From contig CAXXJQ010000002.1 in the NCBI GenBank assembly GCA_963665045.2, positions 124,001 through 188,000 of the forward strand: DNA of 64,000 nucleotides. The letters run 5' to 3'. The DNA comes from JAFGRU01 sp016934985 (lineage in GTDB: Bacteria > Desulfobacterota > Desulfuromonadia > Desulfuromonadales > JAAYDE01). This document shows positions 17,714-27,482 of the stretch, piece after piece. The position numbers and the translations under genes were made by a program. Each line of letters begins with the position of its first letter. The stretch's first letter is position 1. The notes under the pieces are model-generated. The model did not search any database, had not been told where the DNA came from, and saw nothing but the letters and a program-made list of their open reading frames with translations.

Positions 17714-18934
17714 TCAGCAACCGCTCGCACCTTTTTCACGGCTTCGACGGATATCAACAATTTGATCGAGAAGCCGATGGGCCACAACCTCTTTGCTCAA
17801 ACACGGGAGCGCGACCGGCGCCCGATCAGGAAAGAGGAAAGTGACCAGATTAGTATCCCCACCAAAGCCCGCCCCCGGTTGGGTAACATCGTTGGCCACC
17901 ACCATATCGAGGTTTTTGTTTGCTAATTTGCGGCGGGCGTTCTCAACGAGGTTTTCCGTTTCGGCTGCGAATCCTACCAGGATCCTGTGATCCTTGGCCT
18001 TTCCCAAAGCCGCAAGAATATCAGGCGTCCGTTCCAGTTCCACCACCCACTTTTCCTCGTCCCCCTTCTTGAGTTTCCGGTCATGAAAAATCACGGGGCG
18101 AAAATCAGCAACTGCCGCCGCTTTGATGACAACGGTTGCCTCGGGCAACTGTTCCAAAACCACCTCAAACATCTCTTTGGCACTGGTGACCGGGCGAAAT
18201 TTTGCGCCCTGGGGCCTTTTCAGCGCTGTCGGACCAGAGACAAGAACCACCTCGGCCCCGCGCTCCAAGGCCGCAGCTGCGATGGCATAGCCCATTTTAC
18301 CCGATGAAAAATTGCTCAAATAACGCACCGGATCGATCTTCTCGACCGTCGGGCCAGCCGTGACGATAATTCTCTCCCCTTCCAGATCACGGGCCTGGAA
18401 AACTTTCAGGACATTGGCAAAAATCTTTTCCGGGTCCGGAAATTTCCCTTTCCCCACGTAGCCACAAGCCAGCGCCCCCGTTTCCGGCTCCATGACCAGG
18501 CAGCCCCTTTCTTCGAGCTTCTTCAGGTTTGTCTGGAACACGGAATTTTCCCACATGTTGACATTCATGGCAGGCACGAACAGACTCGGCGCCCGCGTCG
18601 CCATGAGGGTGGTGGAAAGAAGATCATCCGCAATGCCGCAGGCGACTTTGCCGATGATGTTGGCCGTTGCCGGGGCGACAATGAAAAGATCCGCCCGCTC
18701 CGCCAGGGAAATGTGGCCTATCTCCTTCTCCTGATAGAGGTTGAAAAGGTCGGTCTGCACCGGATTTCCGGACAGGGTCTGAAAGGTCAGAGGTGTTACG
18801 AACTCACGGGCATGCTCGGTCATGACGACATGGACCTCTGCCCCTGCCTTGACGCACAGACGCAACAACTCCACAGCCTTGTAAACAGCAATGCCGCCGG
18901 TAACACCTAGGACTATCTGCTTTCCCTCAAGCAT
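17714..18934 (-). CDS. coaBC: Phosphopantothenoylcysteine decarboxylase / phosphopantothenate-cysteine ligase
   Basis: Bifunctional coenzyme A biosynthesis enzyme: the C-terminal CoaB half joins cysteine to phosphopantothenate, and the N-terminal FMN-dependent CoaC half decarboxylates the product. CoaC shows GVTGGIAVYKA at residues 9-19, PAMNVNMW near 120 and the ACGYVGKGKFPDPE block with its catalytic Cys. CoaB shows TAGPTVEKIDPVRYLSNFSS near 191 and the KAAAVADFRP motif near 270. Length (406) is normal. GTAGGAG precedes ATG 18934, only 9 bp after the preceding MBL gene, so it is the last gene of a four-gene operon. Confidence 0.94.
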   Translation of the reverse strand: MLEGKQIVLGVTGGIAVYKAVELLRLCVKAGAEVHVVMTEHAREFVTPLTFQTLSGNPVQTDLFNLYQEKEIGHISLAERADLFIVAPATANIIGKVACGIADDLLSTTLMATRAPSLFVPAMNVNMWENSVFQTNLKKLEERGCLVMEPETGALACGYVGKGKFPDPEKIFANVLKVFQARDLEGERIIVTAGPTVEKIDPVRYLSNFSSGKMGYAIAAAALERGAEVVLVSGPTALKRPQGAKFRPVTSAKEMFEVVLEQLPEATVVIKAAAVADFRPVIFHDRKLKKGDEEKWVVELERTPDILAALGKAKDHRILVGFAAETENLVENARRKLANKNLDMVVANDVTQPGAGFGGDTNLVTFLFPDRAPVALPCLSKEVVAHRLLDQIVDIRRSREKGASGC

Positions 18935-18943
18935 GGGCGGCTC

Positions 18944-19585
18944 CTACAAAAACTCGCTTTCACCGGAATTGATGAACGAATTCAAGGCTTTTTCCTCGCC
19001 GATAGTGGTGTCGGGTCCGTGCCCGGGATGGACCACGGTTGCATCCGGCAGGGGCAGAAGCTGCCTGCGGATACCCTCGAGGAGAGTGGCGAAGTCCCCG
19101 CCGGGCAGGTCGGTGCGGCCGACGGAACGGGCAAAAAGCGTATCCCCGGAAAAAAGGTGTTCCCCCATGAGCAGACAGATGCCGCCGGGCGAATGTCCCG
19201 GCGTATGAAGTACCCGCGCCTCCAGGCGGCCGATCTTGAGAATGTCGCCGTCGCTGAGAAAACGGTCCGGCACGGGCGAAGGCTCGACCTCAAGGCCGAA
19301 CTTGGCGGCATGGCCGGTGATGGTTTTCAGAAGATTCAGGTCCAGCTCGTGGATAAGGAGTTGAGCGCCGCTCTTTTCCACCAGAAATTTGTTGCCTCCG
19401 AGATGATCAAAATGGCCGTGGGTATTGACGATCTGTTTAAGTTCATAACCTTCAGCGCTGACCACTTCCCAAATGCGCTCGCCCTCATCCCCCGGGTCTA
19501 TAACAATGGCCTGCCGAGTTTCTTCGCAAGCGACAATATAGCAGTTCACCTGCAGGGCGCCGACCACCAGTGTGTGTATCCGCAT
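18944..19585 (-). CDS. Glyoxalase II-like metallo-beta-lactamase-fold hydrolase
   Basis: A 213-residue MBL-fold enzyme of the short hydroxyacylglutathione-hydrolase-like group. Zinc ligands are visible as THGHFDHLGG (HxHxDH), LHTPGHSPGG, GDTLF with its bridging Asp, and HPGHGPDT near the C-terminus. The missing C-terminal glutathione-binding domain of true GloB suggests another thioester or ester substrate. Its ribosome site (AAAGGATT) lies inside the end of the upstream gene, and the gaps are 4 and 9 bp, so it is translationally linked in the coaBC operon. Confidence 0.85.
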   Translation of the reverse strand: MRIHTLVVGALQVNCYIVACEETRQAIVIDPGDEGERIWEVVSAEGYELKQIVNTHGHFDHLGGNKFLVEKSGAQLLIHELDLNLLKTITGHAAKFGLEVEPSPVPDRFLSDGDILKIGRLEARVLHTPGHSPGGICLLMGEHLFSGDTLFARSVGRTDLPGGDFATLLEGIRRQLLPLPDATVVHPGHGPDTTIGEEKALNSFINSGESEFL

Positions 19586-19589
19586 CGCT

Positions 19590-20762
19590 TCAATCCTTTT
19601 CTTCGTCTCTGTTCAAAAACAGCTCGAGATTTTTTTCTTTGAGCTGCTCGCCAAGGGAAACCCTCAGAGGTTTCTGTCCGCCGCCGGCCGGACGGGGTTT
19701 CCTCTCCGTTTTGGGTTTTGTAATTGGCTGTGGCGGAGGATCGGCTTTTTTCGTATCGGCCGCAACGGAGGTCCGCCCGTCGTCGCCGTTGTTCCCCTTG
19801 TAAAAATAGCGCTCCATCAAACGGTGGTAGCCGGTCCAACTGCTGTCGCCATTCATATCGTTCTTCAGATGTTCACTGACGCCATTAATCTTGGCGTCAA
19901 GATCATCGAGCATGTTCAGGATCACCCCTTCGAGGGTTTTCGGACGCTTGGGCGACCCGAATTCATACTGGCCGTGATGAGAGAGGATCAGGTGTTTGAG
20001 CAATGAGGCCTTCTCCCTGGGAAAGGATTCAATGCCGCGAATCTTGGCGTCAAGCATCTCCACCCCGATCATGATATGGCCCAGGAGCTTGCCATCATCG
20101 GTGTACTCAAAGCTTCTTAGATAGGCCAGTTCTTCGGTTTTGCCGATATCGTGGAGAAGTGCGCCGGTCACCAGCAGCTCTGTATCGACGCCCTTGTAGC
20201 GGCCGCCAATCTCGCAGGCCAATTCGGCTACGGCCAGGGAATGCTCGAGCAGGCCACCGAGGTAGGCATGGTGCATGCTCTTGGCGGCCGGCGCCGTACT
20301 GAATTTGCGTAAAAAGGATTCGTCCCCGGCGAAAGCATCCAATAAGTTGCGGTAATCGGGGTCCCGGACTCCGGCGACCTGTTCCCGAAAAGCCGCCACC
20401 ATCTCTTCCCGGGGACGTGACGAAACGGGAAGAAACTCGCCAAGGTCAACCTCGGATTCCGGCACCCGCGCAAGATCCTGAACCACAACCTGCATCTTGC
20501 CGAGATAAAGGGAGGCCTTGCCGCGTATGCGGAGAAAATCGTCACGCTGAAAACGGCTGCCGAACTCTTCGACCCGGTCCCAGATGCGTCCTTCGACTTC
20601 GCCGGTGCGGTCCATGAGCTTAACGGTCATGTAGGGTTTGCCGTTCTTGGCCAGGGCCATGATTTTTTCGCGCACCAAAAAAACGTCTTCGATGGGTTCC
20701 CGTTCACGAATATCCGACACAAAGGTATTTTTCACGTTTATTTCCTGTTTCTGTTTTGGCAA
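19590..20762 (-). CDS. YhaM-like OB-fold/HD-domain 3'-5' exoribonuclease
   Basis: A 390-residue protein with an N-terminal OB-fold nucleic-acid-binding domain (about 1-105) and an HD hydrolase domain (HHAYLGGLLEHS near 164-175, LLHDIGKTE at 202-210 with H204 and D205, then LILSHHGQ). This is the domain order of the B. subtilis exonuclease YhaM. A proline/lysine-rich low-complexity tail occupies about residues 340-375, absent from YhaM itself and perhaps a binding segment. It begins inside the 3' end of the COG2509 flavoprotein gene (25-bp overlap) and is followed by the MBL hydrolase after 4 bp. Confidence 0.82.
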   Translation of the reverse strand: MPKQKQEINVKNTFVSDIREREPIEDVFLVREKIMALAKNGKPYMTVKLMDRTGEVEGRIWDRVEEFGSRFQRDDFLRIRGKASLYLGKMQVVVQDLARVPESEVDLGEFLPVSSRPREEMVAAFREQVAGVRDPDYRNLLDAFAGDESFLRKFSTAPAAKSMHHAYLGGLLEHSLAVAELACEIGGRYKGVDTELLVTGALLHDIGKTEELAYLRSFEYTDDGKLLGHIMIGVEMLDAKIRGIESFPREKASLLKHLILSHHGQYEFGSPKRPKTLEGVILNMLDDLDAKINGVSEHLKNDMNGDSSWTGYHRLMERYFYKGNNGDDGRTSVAADTKKADPPPQPITKPKTERKPRPAGGGQKPLRVSLGEQLKEKNLELFLNRDEEKD

Positions 20763-22336
20763 TGTTGCTTTGCGATTAAATCTGCAGCCTTAAGGCCGTC
20801 AACAGCCGAACTAACGATACCTCCCGCGTATCCGGCCCCCTCGCCGATAGGATACAACCCCGCATGGGAAACGGATTGGCCGTCGGCCCCGCGCAGGATT
20901 CTTAAGGGCGCGGAGGTGCGGCTCTCAACGCCGGTCAGGGTTGCCTCAGCGCTGACAAAGCCTGGCATTTTGCGGCCGAACCAGGGAAGCGCCTCCCGCA
21001 ACTCATCAGCCACGAAAGACGGAAGGACCTCGCCCAGTTCCACTTCCCTGACACCAGGGCGGGCTGTGGATTTGAAAGGCCCGCTTCCCATGCCCAGAAA
21101 CCTTAACAGGTTTTGAGCGGGGGCGAAATAGTTTCCACCACCGGAGCGAAACGCTTTTTCCTCCCAACGGCGCTGAAAACGGACCCCGGCGAGGGGGTCA
21201 TCGCCATCAAAATCATCGCGCCGGACGGAAACCACCAGGGCACTGTTGGAAAATTCGCCTTCCCGCTCAAAGCAGCTCATGCCGTTGACACACCAGGGCT
21301 CCCGGCTCCGAGGAAGCAACTATCACCTCCCCACCGGGGCACATGCAGAAAGAATAGGCGCCTCGCCCGGACACCGCATTATTGTGACTCAACCGGTAAT
21401 CGGCGGCCGGCAGGCGGGGGTGCCGGGCATGCCCCCACTGGATGGCATTGATCACGGCAGCCGGGTGTTCCACCCGCAGGCCCATGGCAAAGGGCTTGGT
21501 TTCCATCCCGACCCCCTGTTTGTGAAGCATGCGGTAGGTATCTCGGGCGCTGTGCCCGGGGGCCAGGACCAGCGAGGCGCAGGAGCTCTCATTCCGGTCG
21601 TTAAGAATAGCACCGCATACCCGGCCCGAACGGGTCAATAACCCGGTCAAGCGGGTTTCAAAACGGATATCCACACCCAGGGAGATGAGACGCTTCCGAA
21701 AATTGCGCAAAACCCGGCGCAGACGGTCGGTCCCCACATGGGGTTTGGCTTCCACCAGGATATCTTCGGGGGCGCCGCATTCCACCAAAATGCGCAGGAC
21801 CTCGGGAATCCAGGGGTCATTGAGATGCGGGTTGTCAGCTTGCCATCGGAAAAAGTTCCGGCGCCTCCTTCCCCAAACTGGGGATCGCTCTCCGCATCCA
21901 AGACACCTTCTTGCCACAAATTCTGGACATCGGCACAGCGCCTTTCCAGTTCACGGCCGCGCTCGACCAACGCCACATCGGCCCCGGACTGAGCCAGCCG
22001 CAAGGCTGCGAAAAGTCCCGCCGGCCCCATGCCGACCACCAGCACCCGGTGCCCACCGGTTATGGGAACGATTTCCGGAGCACTGAAGCCTGGCGCTTCC
22101 CGCAGGTTTTTATTGTCCCGGTGCCTGTGCAGCAGCGCTACCTGGTCGGCGACCTCGAAATCAACGCTGAAAATCCGAAAAAGGCGCGGCTTGCGACGGG
22201 CGTCAATACCGCGCCGCACAATACGCAAATCGCTGATCTCTTTGGCCGCTATGCCGAGATGCTCAGCCACTTTGTGTCTAAGGCGGCTTTCATCCTCATC
22301 AAGATCAAGAGCAACCTGGCTCAGCCGCAGGGTCAT
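20738..22336 (-). pseudogene. COG2509-type FAD-dependent dehydrogenase, two frameshifts
   Basis: Three consecutive frames make up one 532-residue flavoprotein. Frame 1 (from ATG 22336) carries the N-terminal beta-rich domain, the FAD motif VVGMGPAGLFAALRLAQSG and FGEGGAGTFSDGKLTTR. Frame 2 resumes at DPWIPEVLRILVECGAPEDI and contains VLAPGHSARDTYRML. Frame 3 resumes at NGMSCFEREGEFSNSALVVS and ends with the FAD C-terminal block GLYPIGEGAGYAGGIVSSAVDG. One base is missing near 21820-21826 and one extra base is present near 21289-21294. The net change is zero, and the corrected length is right for the family. The reaction of this family is unknown. First gene of the coaBC operon. Confidence 0.78.
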
Positions 22337-22466
22337 AAACCACCGAATTCAAAAACAAGTTATCATTCAGCGCAAAAACCCTCGTGCCGTGCATGAACAG
22401 AGCGAAACGAGGACACCCGCCAGCAAGCTGAACGTTAAAAAAAATTATCCATCCCATGAACCACCC

Positions 22467-23660
22467 TCAACTGCCGAAAAGGCTCTCTTCCCCTTCCTTT
22501 TTCAGGGGGATCTCTATATGGAAAACCGCTCCGGGCTCGTCGCGGCTCTCTACGGAGATGTGCCCGCCATAAGACTTGACGATGCGCAGCACCACCGACA
22601 ACCCGAAACCGGTGCCTTTTTCCTTGGTGGTGAAAAAGGGGTCAAAAATCTTCGTGAAATTTTCCGGCGGAATGCCCTTGCCAGTGTCCGCAACCAGGAT
22701 ATCGATCATATTCTCATCGTGGGTCACCCTGATTTCAAGCGTGCCACCCTTCTGCATCTCGAAAATGGAATTGACAAACAGATTGGAAAATATCTGTTCG
22801 ATTTCGGTCGGATCCGCAAGAATGGCAGGGGGAATGGTTTGAAAATCCTTTTTAACCTCAACCCTGTGGGTTCTCAGATTGTCATCCAGGGATTTCAACA
22901 CGAGATTAATAACCTCGGTCACCAGCACTTTCTCGGGTGAGAACTGGGAACGTTTACTGGTCGCCAGAAGTCTGATCAGGATGCTGTCGATGCGATCGAT
23001 TTCCTGGAGAATGCGGTCAAGTATCTCGGATTCTTCAGGTTTGTCCTCCAGGCTCGGCTTCAACACCTGGACAAAGAGGGTGACAGAATTCAGGGGGTTA
23101 CGAATCTCATGGGCCATACCCGCGATAAGATGCCCGAGAGCCGCCATTTTCTCGGCCTGGAAAATTTCCCTTTGGGCCTTTTCCAGGTCACGGGTTTTCT
23201 CCTCGATCCGCTTTTCAAGTTCGAGATTCCACTTTTCAATTTCTTTGAGAAGACGTTCCTTTTCCCGCCGCAGTTCCTGGTTGTTCAACTCGATTCGACG
23301 GATTTTCAGAACGTTGCCGATCCGCTCCAGAAGATCACGGCTTTTAAAAGGCTTGAGGATATAATCCGAAGCTCCGGCCTTCATGAGCTCAACGGCAATT
23401 TCTTCACTCCCCTTGCCGGTCAGCATTACTACGTAGGTTTTCGGGTATTTCTCCCGGATGGTACGCAGAACCCTCATGCCGTCCATGCCGGGCAGCATGT
23501 AGTCGAGGAGAACCAGCTGCGGACTCTCTTTTTCCACCAAATTGAGAGCGCTCTCACCATCCCGAGCCCGGATGGCCTGGTAGCCCCGCGATTCAAGCAC
23601 CAGCGATGCCAGGTCGAGGATCATTTTTTCGTCATCAACTACAAGAATTTTCTCCACCAT
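22467..23660 (-). CDS. Receiver-histidine kinase fusion protein
   Basis: A 397-residue soluble signalling protein: an N-terminal receiver domain (phosphoacceptor D53 in LVLLDYMLPGMDG, conserved K103), a coiled coil of about 45 residues rich in Glu/Arg/Lys (about 120-170), a HisKA dimerisation domain (phospho-accepting H184 in GMAHEIRNPLN) and a HATPase domain (N box near 296, DTGKGIP, GTGFGLSVV). With no membrane or sensor domain, it is probably driven by phosphorylation of its own receiver from another kinase. GGGGAGG precedes ATG 23660. It sits 130 bp upstream of the COG2509 operon and may be co-transcribed. Confidence 0.87.
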   Translation of the reverse strand: MVEKILVVDDEKMILDLASLVLESRGYQAIRARDGESALNLVEKESPQLVLLDYMLPGMDGMRVLRTIREKYPKTYVVMLTGKGSEEIAVELMKAGASDYILKPFKSRDLLERIGNVLKIRRIELNNQELRREKERLLKEIEKWNLELEKRIEEKTRDLEKAQREIFQAEKMAALGHLIAGMAHEIRNPLNSVTLFVQVLKPSLEDKPEESEILDRILQEIDRIDSILIRLLATSKRSQFSPEKVLVTEVINLVLKSLDDNLRTHRVEVKKDFQTIPPAILADPTEIEQIFSNLFVNSIFEMQKGGTLEIRVTHDENMIDILVADTGKGIPPENFTKIFDPFFTTKEKGTGFGLSVVLRIVKSYGGHISVESRDEPGAVFHIEIPLKKEGEESLFGS

Positions 23661-23894
23661 GGCCTCCCCGCCGTGGAAAAATTTAAAAACAGAATACTAC
23701 CTGATCCCGACATGCGACAAGAAAAAACACGTTTTTATCGGCCAGAGGGGATATAATGGCCCAATAATTGGGTATTATCGATTTTTAATTTTGAAACTTT
23801 ACTGTAGAATGTTTCAGGAATACCCTTCGCGCCAAGGTTAAGTTCACTCTTCAGCCACACACTGAAAAAATCGTCTGAAAAGAGCGGAGATCCC

Positions 23895-24935
23895 ATGCAA
23901 AAGATAAATTACCTGATAACCCCAGCCGCTTTTGTCGTCGTGGTCGCCGGTATGCGGGCCGCCGAATCGCTGCTCATTCCATTCCTGCTTGCAGTTTTTA
24001 TCGCTGTCATCTGTGCCCCCTCGGTTTTCTGGCTGCAACGCAAGGGCCTGCCGACCATTTGTGCGGTACTGGCCGTGACCCTGATAATCCTCGGCATGGA
24101 AGTGGCTCTGGTCACCCTCATTGGCACCTCCATCAATGATTTTTCATCCAATCTCCCCTTTTACCAAAGAAGGCTAACAGAAGAAGCAACCAACTTTGTG
24201 ACGCTGCTCAACCGCATGGGGATTGAATTCTCCGCCAAATCCCTGCTCTCCTATGTCGATCCCGGCGCCGCCATGCGCCTGACCGCCAATGTCCTGGCAA
24301 GCCTTGGAAGTGTTTTGACCAACACCTTCTTCATTATCCTGACAATGGTCTTTATTCTTCTCGAAGCGGCAACCATACCGGCCAAACTGAAAATGGCCTT
24401 CGACCATGTCGACGATTCCAAACTCCATGACTTCACCTCCAGCCTCAACCGCTACATGGCCATCAAAACCGCCGCCAGCTTCGGTACCGGCCTGGCCGTC
24501 ACCCTGCTTCTTGAAATCCTCGGTGTCGACTATCCTATCCTGTGGGGAATTCTCGCTTTTCTCCTCAACTTCGTTCCCAATATCGGCTCCATCATTGCCG
24601 CCATCCCTCCCGTGTTGCTTGGTTTCATCCAGTTTGGTCCGGGCAAGATGCTGGCCGTGGTGATAGGCTTCACGGTTATCAATATCCTGGTCGGCAACGT
24701 CATCGAACCCCGCTATATGGGGCGGGGCCTGGGCCTCTCCACTCTCATCGTCTTTCTTTCTCTGGTTTTCTGGGGCTGGGTGTTCGGCCCCATCGGCATG
24801 CTCCTGTCCGTCCCCCTCACCATGACCATGAAAATCGCGTTGGAAAGCCGTGAAGACACCCGATGGCTGGCAATACTCCTAGGCCCCGAGCCGCAACTGC
24901 CAAAGCCTGAAAAAAACCAAAATTCCTCCGACTGA
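23895..24935 (+). CDS. AI-2E family permease
   Basis: A 346-residue membrane protein of the AI-2E (YdiK/PerM/TqsA) superfamily with about eight helices. Typical features are the N-terminal helix pair, a central soluble segment with RRLTEEATNFVTLLNRMGIE, and the conserved C-terminal blocks NFVPNIGSIIAAIPPVLLG and GNVIEPRYMGRGLGLSTL. The family includes exporters of autoinducer-2 and ion antiporters, so the substrate is open. The start ATG 23895 follows GGAGATCCC. Divergent from the receiver-kinase gene. Confidence 0.85.
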   Translation: MQKINYLITPAAFVVVVAGMRAAESLLIPFLLAVFIAVICAPSVFWLQRKGLPTICAVLAVTLIILGMEVALVTLIGTSINDFSSNLPFYQRRLTEEATNFVTLLNRMGIEFSAKSLLSYVDPGAAMRLTANVLASLGSVLTNTFFIILTMVFILLEAATIPAKLKMAFDHVDDSKLHDFTSSLNRYMAIKTAASFGTGLAVTLLLEILGVDYPILWGILAFLLNFVPNIGSIIAAIPPVLLGFIQFGPGKMLAVVIGFTVINILVGNVIEPRYMGRGLGLSTLIVFLSLVFWGWVFGPIGMLLSVPLTMTMKIALESREDTRWLAILLGPEPQLPKPEKNQNSSD

Positions 24936-25116
24936 TCCCTAGGAGTACGTCACTGTGCCTGGCTCGAACTGACACACATTTCCCGGACTAACATTTTCTC
25001 CGCGCCAGAGACTCATTTCACTCCAGTGCTGGAAAGCCGCGCCCATTGAGCTAAAATTTGAATAAAGAATCCAGCTTTTCATGATCATTCAAGCCCTTTC
25101 CGGGATGGAGGATGCC

Positions 25117-26229
25117 ATGGAAGATATCTTCAGGTTTTCCGATGATCTGGGCCCTACCAAAATAATCCACGTCTACGAACCCCGGGCCAATCTCAAGGCC
25201 GTGCTGGTGGTCGACAATGTGGCCAGAGGGCCATCGGTGGGCGGCATCCGCATGGCGGTTGACGTGACGACCGAAGAATGTTTTCGTCTGGCCCGGTCCA
25301 TGACCCTTAAAAACGCCGCTGCAGATCTCCCCCACGGGGGGGGCAAAGTCGTAGTAGTCGGCGACCCGCGCATGCCGAGAAAACAAAAAGAGCCCTTGAT
25401 CCGGGCGCTGGCTTACGCTCTGCGCAAAGATGAGGAGTATATCTACGCCCCGGACATGGGGACCAACGAGGAGTGCATGGCTTGGATTCAAGACGAGGTC
25501 GGCCGCGTTGTCGGTCTCCCCAGGGCATTGGGTGGCATTCCCCTCGATGAAGTAGGGGCCACCGGCTTCGGACTCCGCCATGCTACCGACGTGGCTCTCC
25601 GCTTCTGTGATTTCAAGCTGGAAGGCGCGCGCCTGGTTGTTCAGGGATTCGGCGCGGTCGGTTATCACGCGGCCCGCTTCCTGACCCGGAAAGGAGCATT
25701 GCTTATCGGCGTGGCCGATTCGAGGGGTGCGATTCATCATCCGCAAGGACTGAACATCAACGCTCTTTACCAACTTAAACAGGAGGGAAAAAGTGTAAAG
25801 GATTTCCCCGATGGGAAAAGTCTGGCGACCGATGATATCATCGATATCGAGTGCGACATCTGGATTCCGGCGGCACGCCCCGACGTTATCCACGAAAAGA
25901 ACGTCGATCGGCTGAAAACCAGACTGGTGGTTGAGGGCGCCAACATTCCCATTTCCCATGCTGCCGAAAAACTCCTCCACGAGCGGGGGATTCTATGTAT
26001 CCCGGATTTTATCGCCAATGCCGGGGGAGTCATCTGTGCAGCAACTGAGTACCAGGGACTCGGGGAAAGGGAAGCGTTTCAGGCCATTGAGGAAAAAATC
26101 CGGCGCAATACCCAAGAAGTGCTGGATGACGCCAAAAACCGCCGCATCCCACCTCGCCAGGCCGCGGTAGAGATGGCCACCCGGCGAGTTAAAAGCGCCA
26201 TGGATTTCCGCCGCTACAATATCATGTGA
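25117..26229 (+). CDS. Glu/Leu/Phe/Val dehydrogenase
   Basis: A 370-residue amino-acid dehydrogenase of the Glu/Leu/Phe/Val family, catalysing reversible oxidative deamination. The N-terminal domain has the catalytic-lysine region LPHGGGKVVVVGDPR, in which K is the substrate base, and the MGTNEECMAWIQDE block with its Asp. The Rossmann domain has VQGFGAVGYHAARFL. The C-terminal half has NIPISHAAEKLLHERGI and PDFIANAGGVICAA. Glutamate versus branched-chain specificity is not settled. ATG 25117 is chosen because GGAGG lies 5 bp upstream; in-frame ATGs at 25081 and 25105 would add up to 12 residues. It appears to be a single-gene unit. Confidence 0.85.
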   Translation: MEDIFRFSDDLGPTKIIHVYEPRANLKAVLVVDNVARGPSVGGIRMAVDVTTEECFRLARSMTLKNAAADLPHGGGKVVVVGDPRMPRKQKEPLIRALAYALRKDEEYIYAPDMGTNEECMAWIQDEVGRVVGLPRALGGIPLDEVGATGFGLRHATDVALRFCDFKLEGARLVVQGFGAVGYHAARFLTRKGALLIGVADSRGAIHHPQGLNINALYQLKQEGKSVKDFPDGKSLATDDIIDIECDIWIPAARPDVIHEKNVDRLKTRLVVEGANIPISHAAEKLLHERGILCIPDFIANAGGVICAATEYQGLGEREAFQAIEEKIRRNTQEVLDDAKNRRIPPRQAAVEMATRRVKSAMDFRRYNIM

Positions 26230-26579
26230 GGCCTCGGGTTAAACCGGAGGTAACCACCCAGCATCCTTTGGTGACGAACCTGACATCGAGTAGTTTTGTT
26301 CAATATTTAACTCCTTTAAAATTGTGAACAAAAAATTTAAATGTATTGAATTTAAATGATTTTAAAAAATATTTTTCCATTTCAAAAAAATCACAATGAA
26401 TGGCTATTTCACGAAAACGTTTTCTTCGTAAAATTGCTGGCTATCATTAAAAACGTTAGGTTATTTTCCCGCCGACATTGGAAGAAACCTCCCGAAAAAA
26501 AGATGCCACAGAGGGACAATGATCTTGGCCTTTGCAGTGCTAATAAAATGCCATCGACCATAATTGTGAGGAGTGTTCA
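26230..26579. other. AT-rich gene-free stretch
   Basis: About 350 bp of AT-rich sequence between the dehydrogenase and the PAS-GGDEF gene. No gene, RNA fold or repeat copy was recognised. The 3' end has the GAGGAGT ribosome site of the next gene. Confidence 0.4.
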
Positions 26580-27482
26580 ATGGAGCTGAATAAAAACTCA
26601 TTTGAAAAAATAATCGAAAACCTTCATGACGGGCTTTATCTCGTGGACCGGAATAGAATTATTACCTACTGGAACAAAGCCGCCGAAGGGATTTCCGGAT
26701 TTTCCGCCGAGGAGGTTGTCGGCAAGCCCTGTTCCGACAGCCTCCTGACCCACATTGACAGCGATGGGTGCAACCTTTGCCAAGGAACCTGCCCTCTGGC
26801 CGAAACCATTGCCGATGGACGATCCCGCGAAGATGAGGTTTTCCTGCACCACAAGGACGGCCACAGAGTGCCGGTTTCGGTTCGAGTCAGTCCCTTGACC
26901 GACGAGAATGGCGAAATCGTCGGTGGAATAGAATTATTCACCGACATCAGCAATCAGACAGTCAATGAATTGAGAATAAAGGAGCTTGAAAAATTGGCTC
27001 TACTTGACGGCCTTACCCAGTTGGCAAACCGGACCTATATCGAAAGGGAAATAGAGAGCAGATTTGAAGAGATGAAACGCCTGAATGTCCCTTTTGGCAT
27101 TCTTTTCATGGATATTGATCATTTCAAAAAATTCAATGACCTTTACGGCCATGATGTGGGCGATAATGTTCTGAAGTTTGTGGCCAATACTTTTGTTTCA
27201 AACACCAGACCTTTTGATCTGTACGGGCGTTGGGGGGGCGAGGAGTTTATCGGCATAATACGCTGCATCAACAGCGAAGATCTTGAACGTTTGGGAAACA
27301 GGCTGCGTTCCTTGATAGAAAAATCCTACATAATCCATAAGGAAGAGAAGCTTTCGGTGACAATTTCAATGGGGGCGACGCTGGTCAACGAGGATGACTC
27401 CATTGAAAGCTTAACAAAAAGGGCCGATATCCTTCTATATCAGAGCAAAGAAGCCGGCAGGAACCGGTTAACTTTGGGTTGA
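26580..27482 (+). CDS. PAS-GGDEF diguanylate cyclase
   Basis: A 300-residue soluble protein that should synthesise cyclic di-GMP under control of a PAS sensor. The PAS domain spans about residues 5-120 and carries a cysteine cluster (CNLCQGTCPLAE, about 61-72), which could bind a metal, a cofactor or sense redox state. The GGDEF domain follows with RWGGEEF (GGEEF 219-223, the active variant) and an RPFD inhibition site (210-213) at correct spacing. ATG 26580 has GAGGAGT upstream. No membrane segment is seen. Confidence 0.87.
   Translation: MELNKNSFEKIIENLHDGLYLVDRNRIITYWNKAAEGISGFSAEEVVGKPCSDSLLTHIDSDGCNLCQGTCPLAETIADGRSREDEVFLHHKDGHRVPVSVRVSPLTDENGEIVGGIELFTDISNQTVNELRIKELEKLALLDGLTQLANRTYIEREIESRFEEMKRLNVPFGILFMDIDHFKKFNDLYGHDVGDNVLKFVANTFVSNTRPFDLYGRWGGEEFIGIIRCINSEDLERLGNRLRSLIEKSYIIHKEEKLSVTISMGATLVNEDDSIESLTKRADILLYQSKEAGRNRLTLG

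Noticed and set aside
25051..25980. A 309-residue minus-strand frame opposite the dehydrogenase gene
   Set aside because: Antisense shadow of the Glu/Leu/Phe/Val dehydrogenase, which carries all family motifs.
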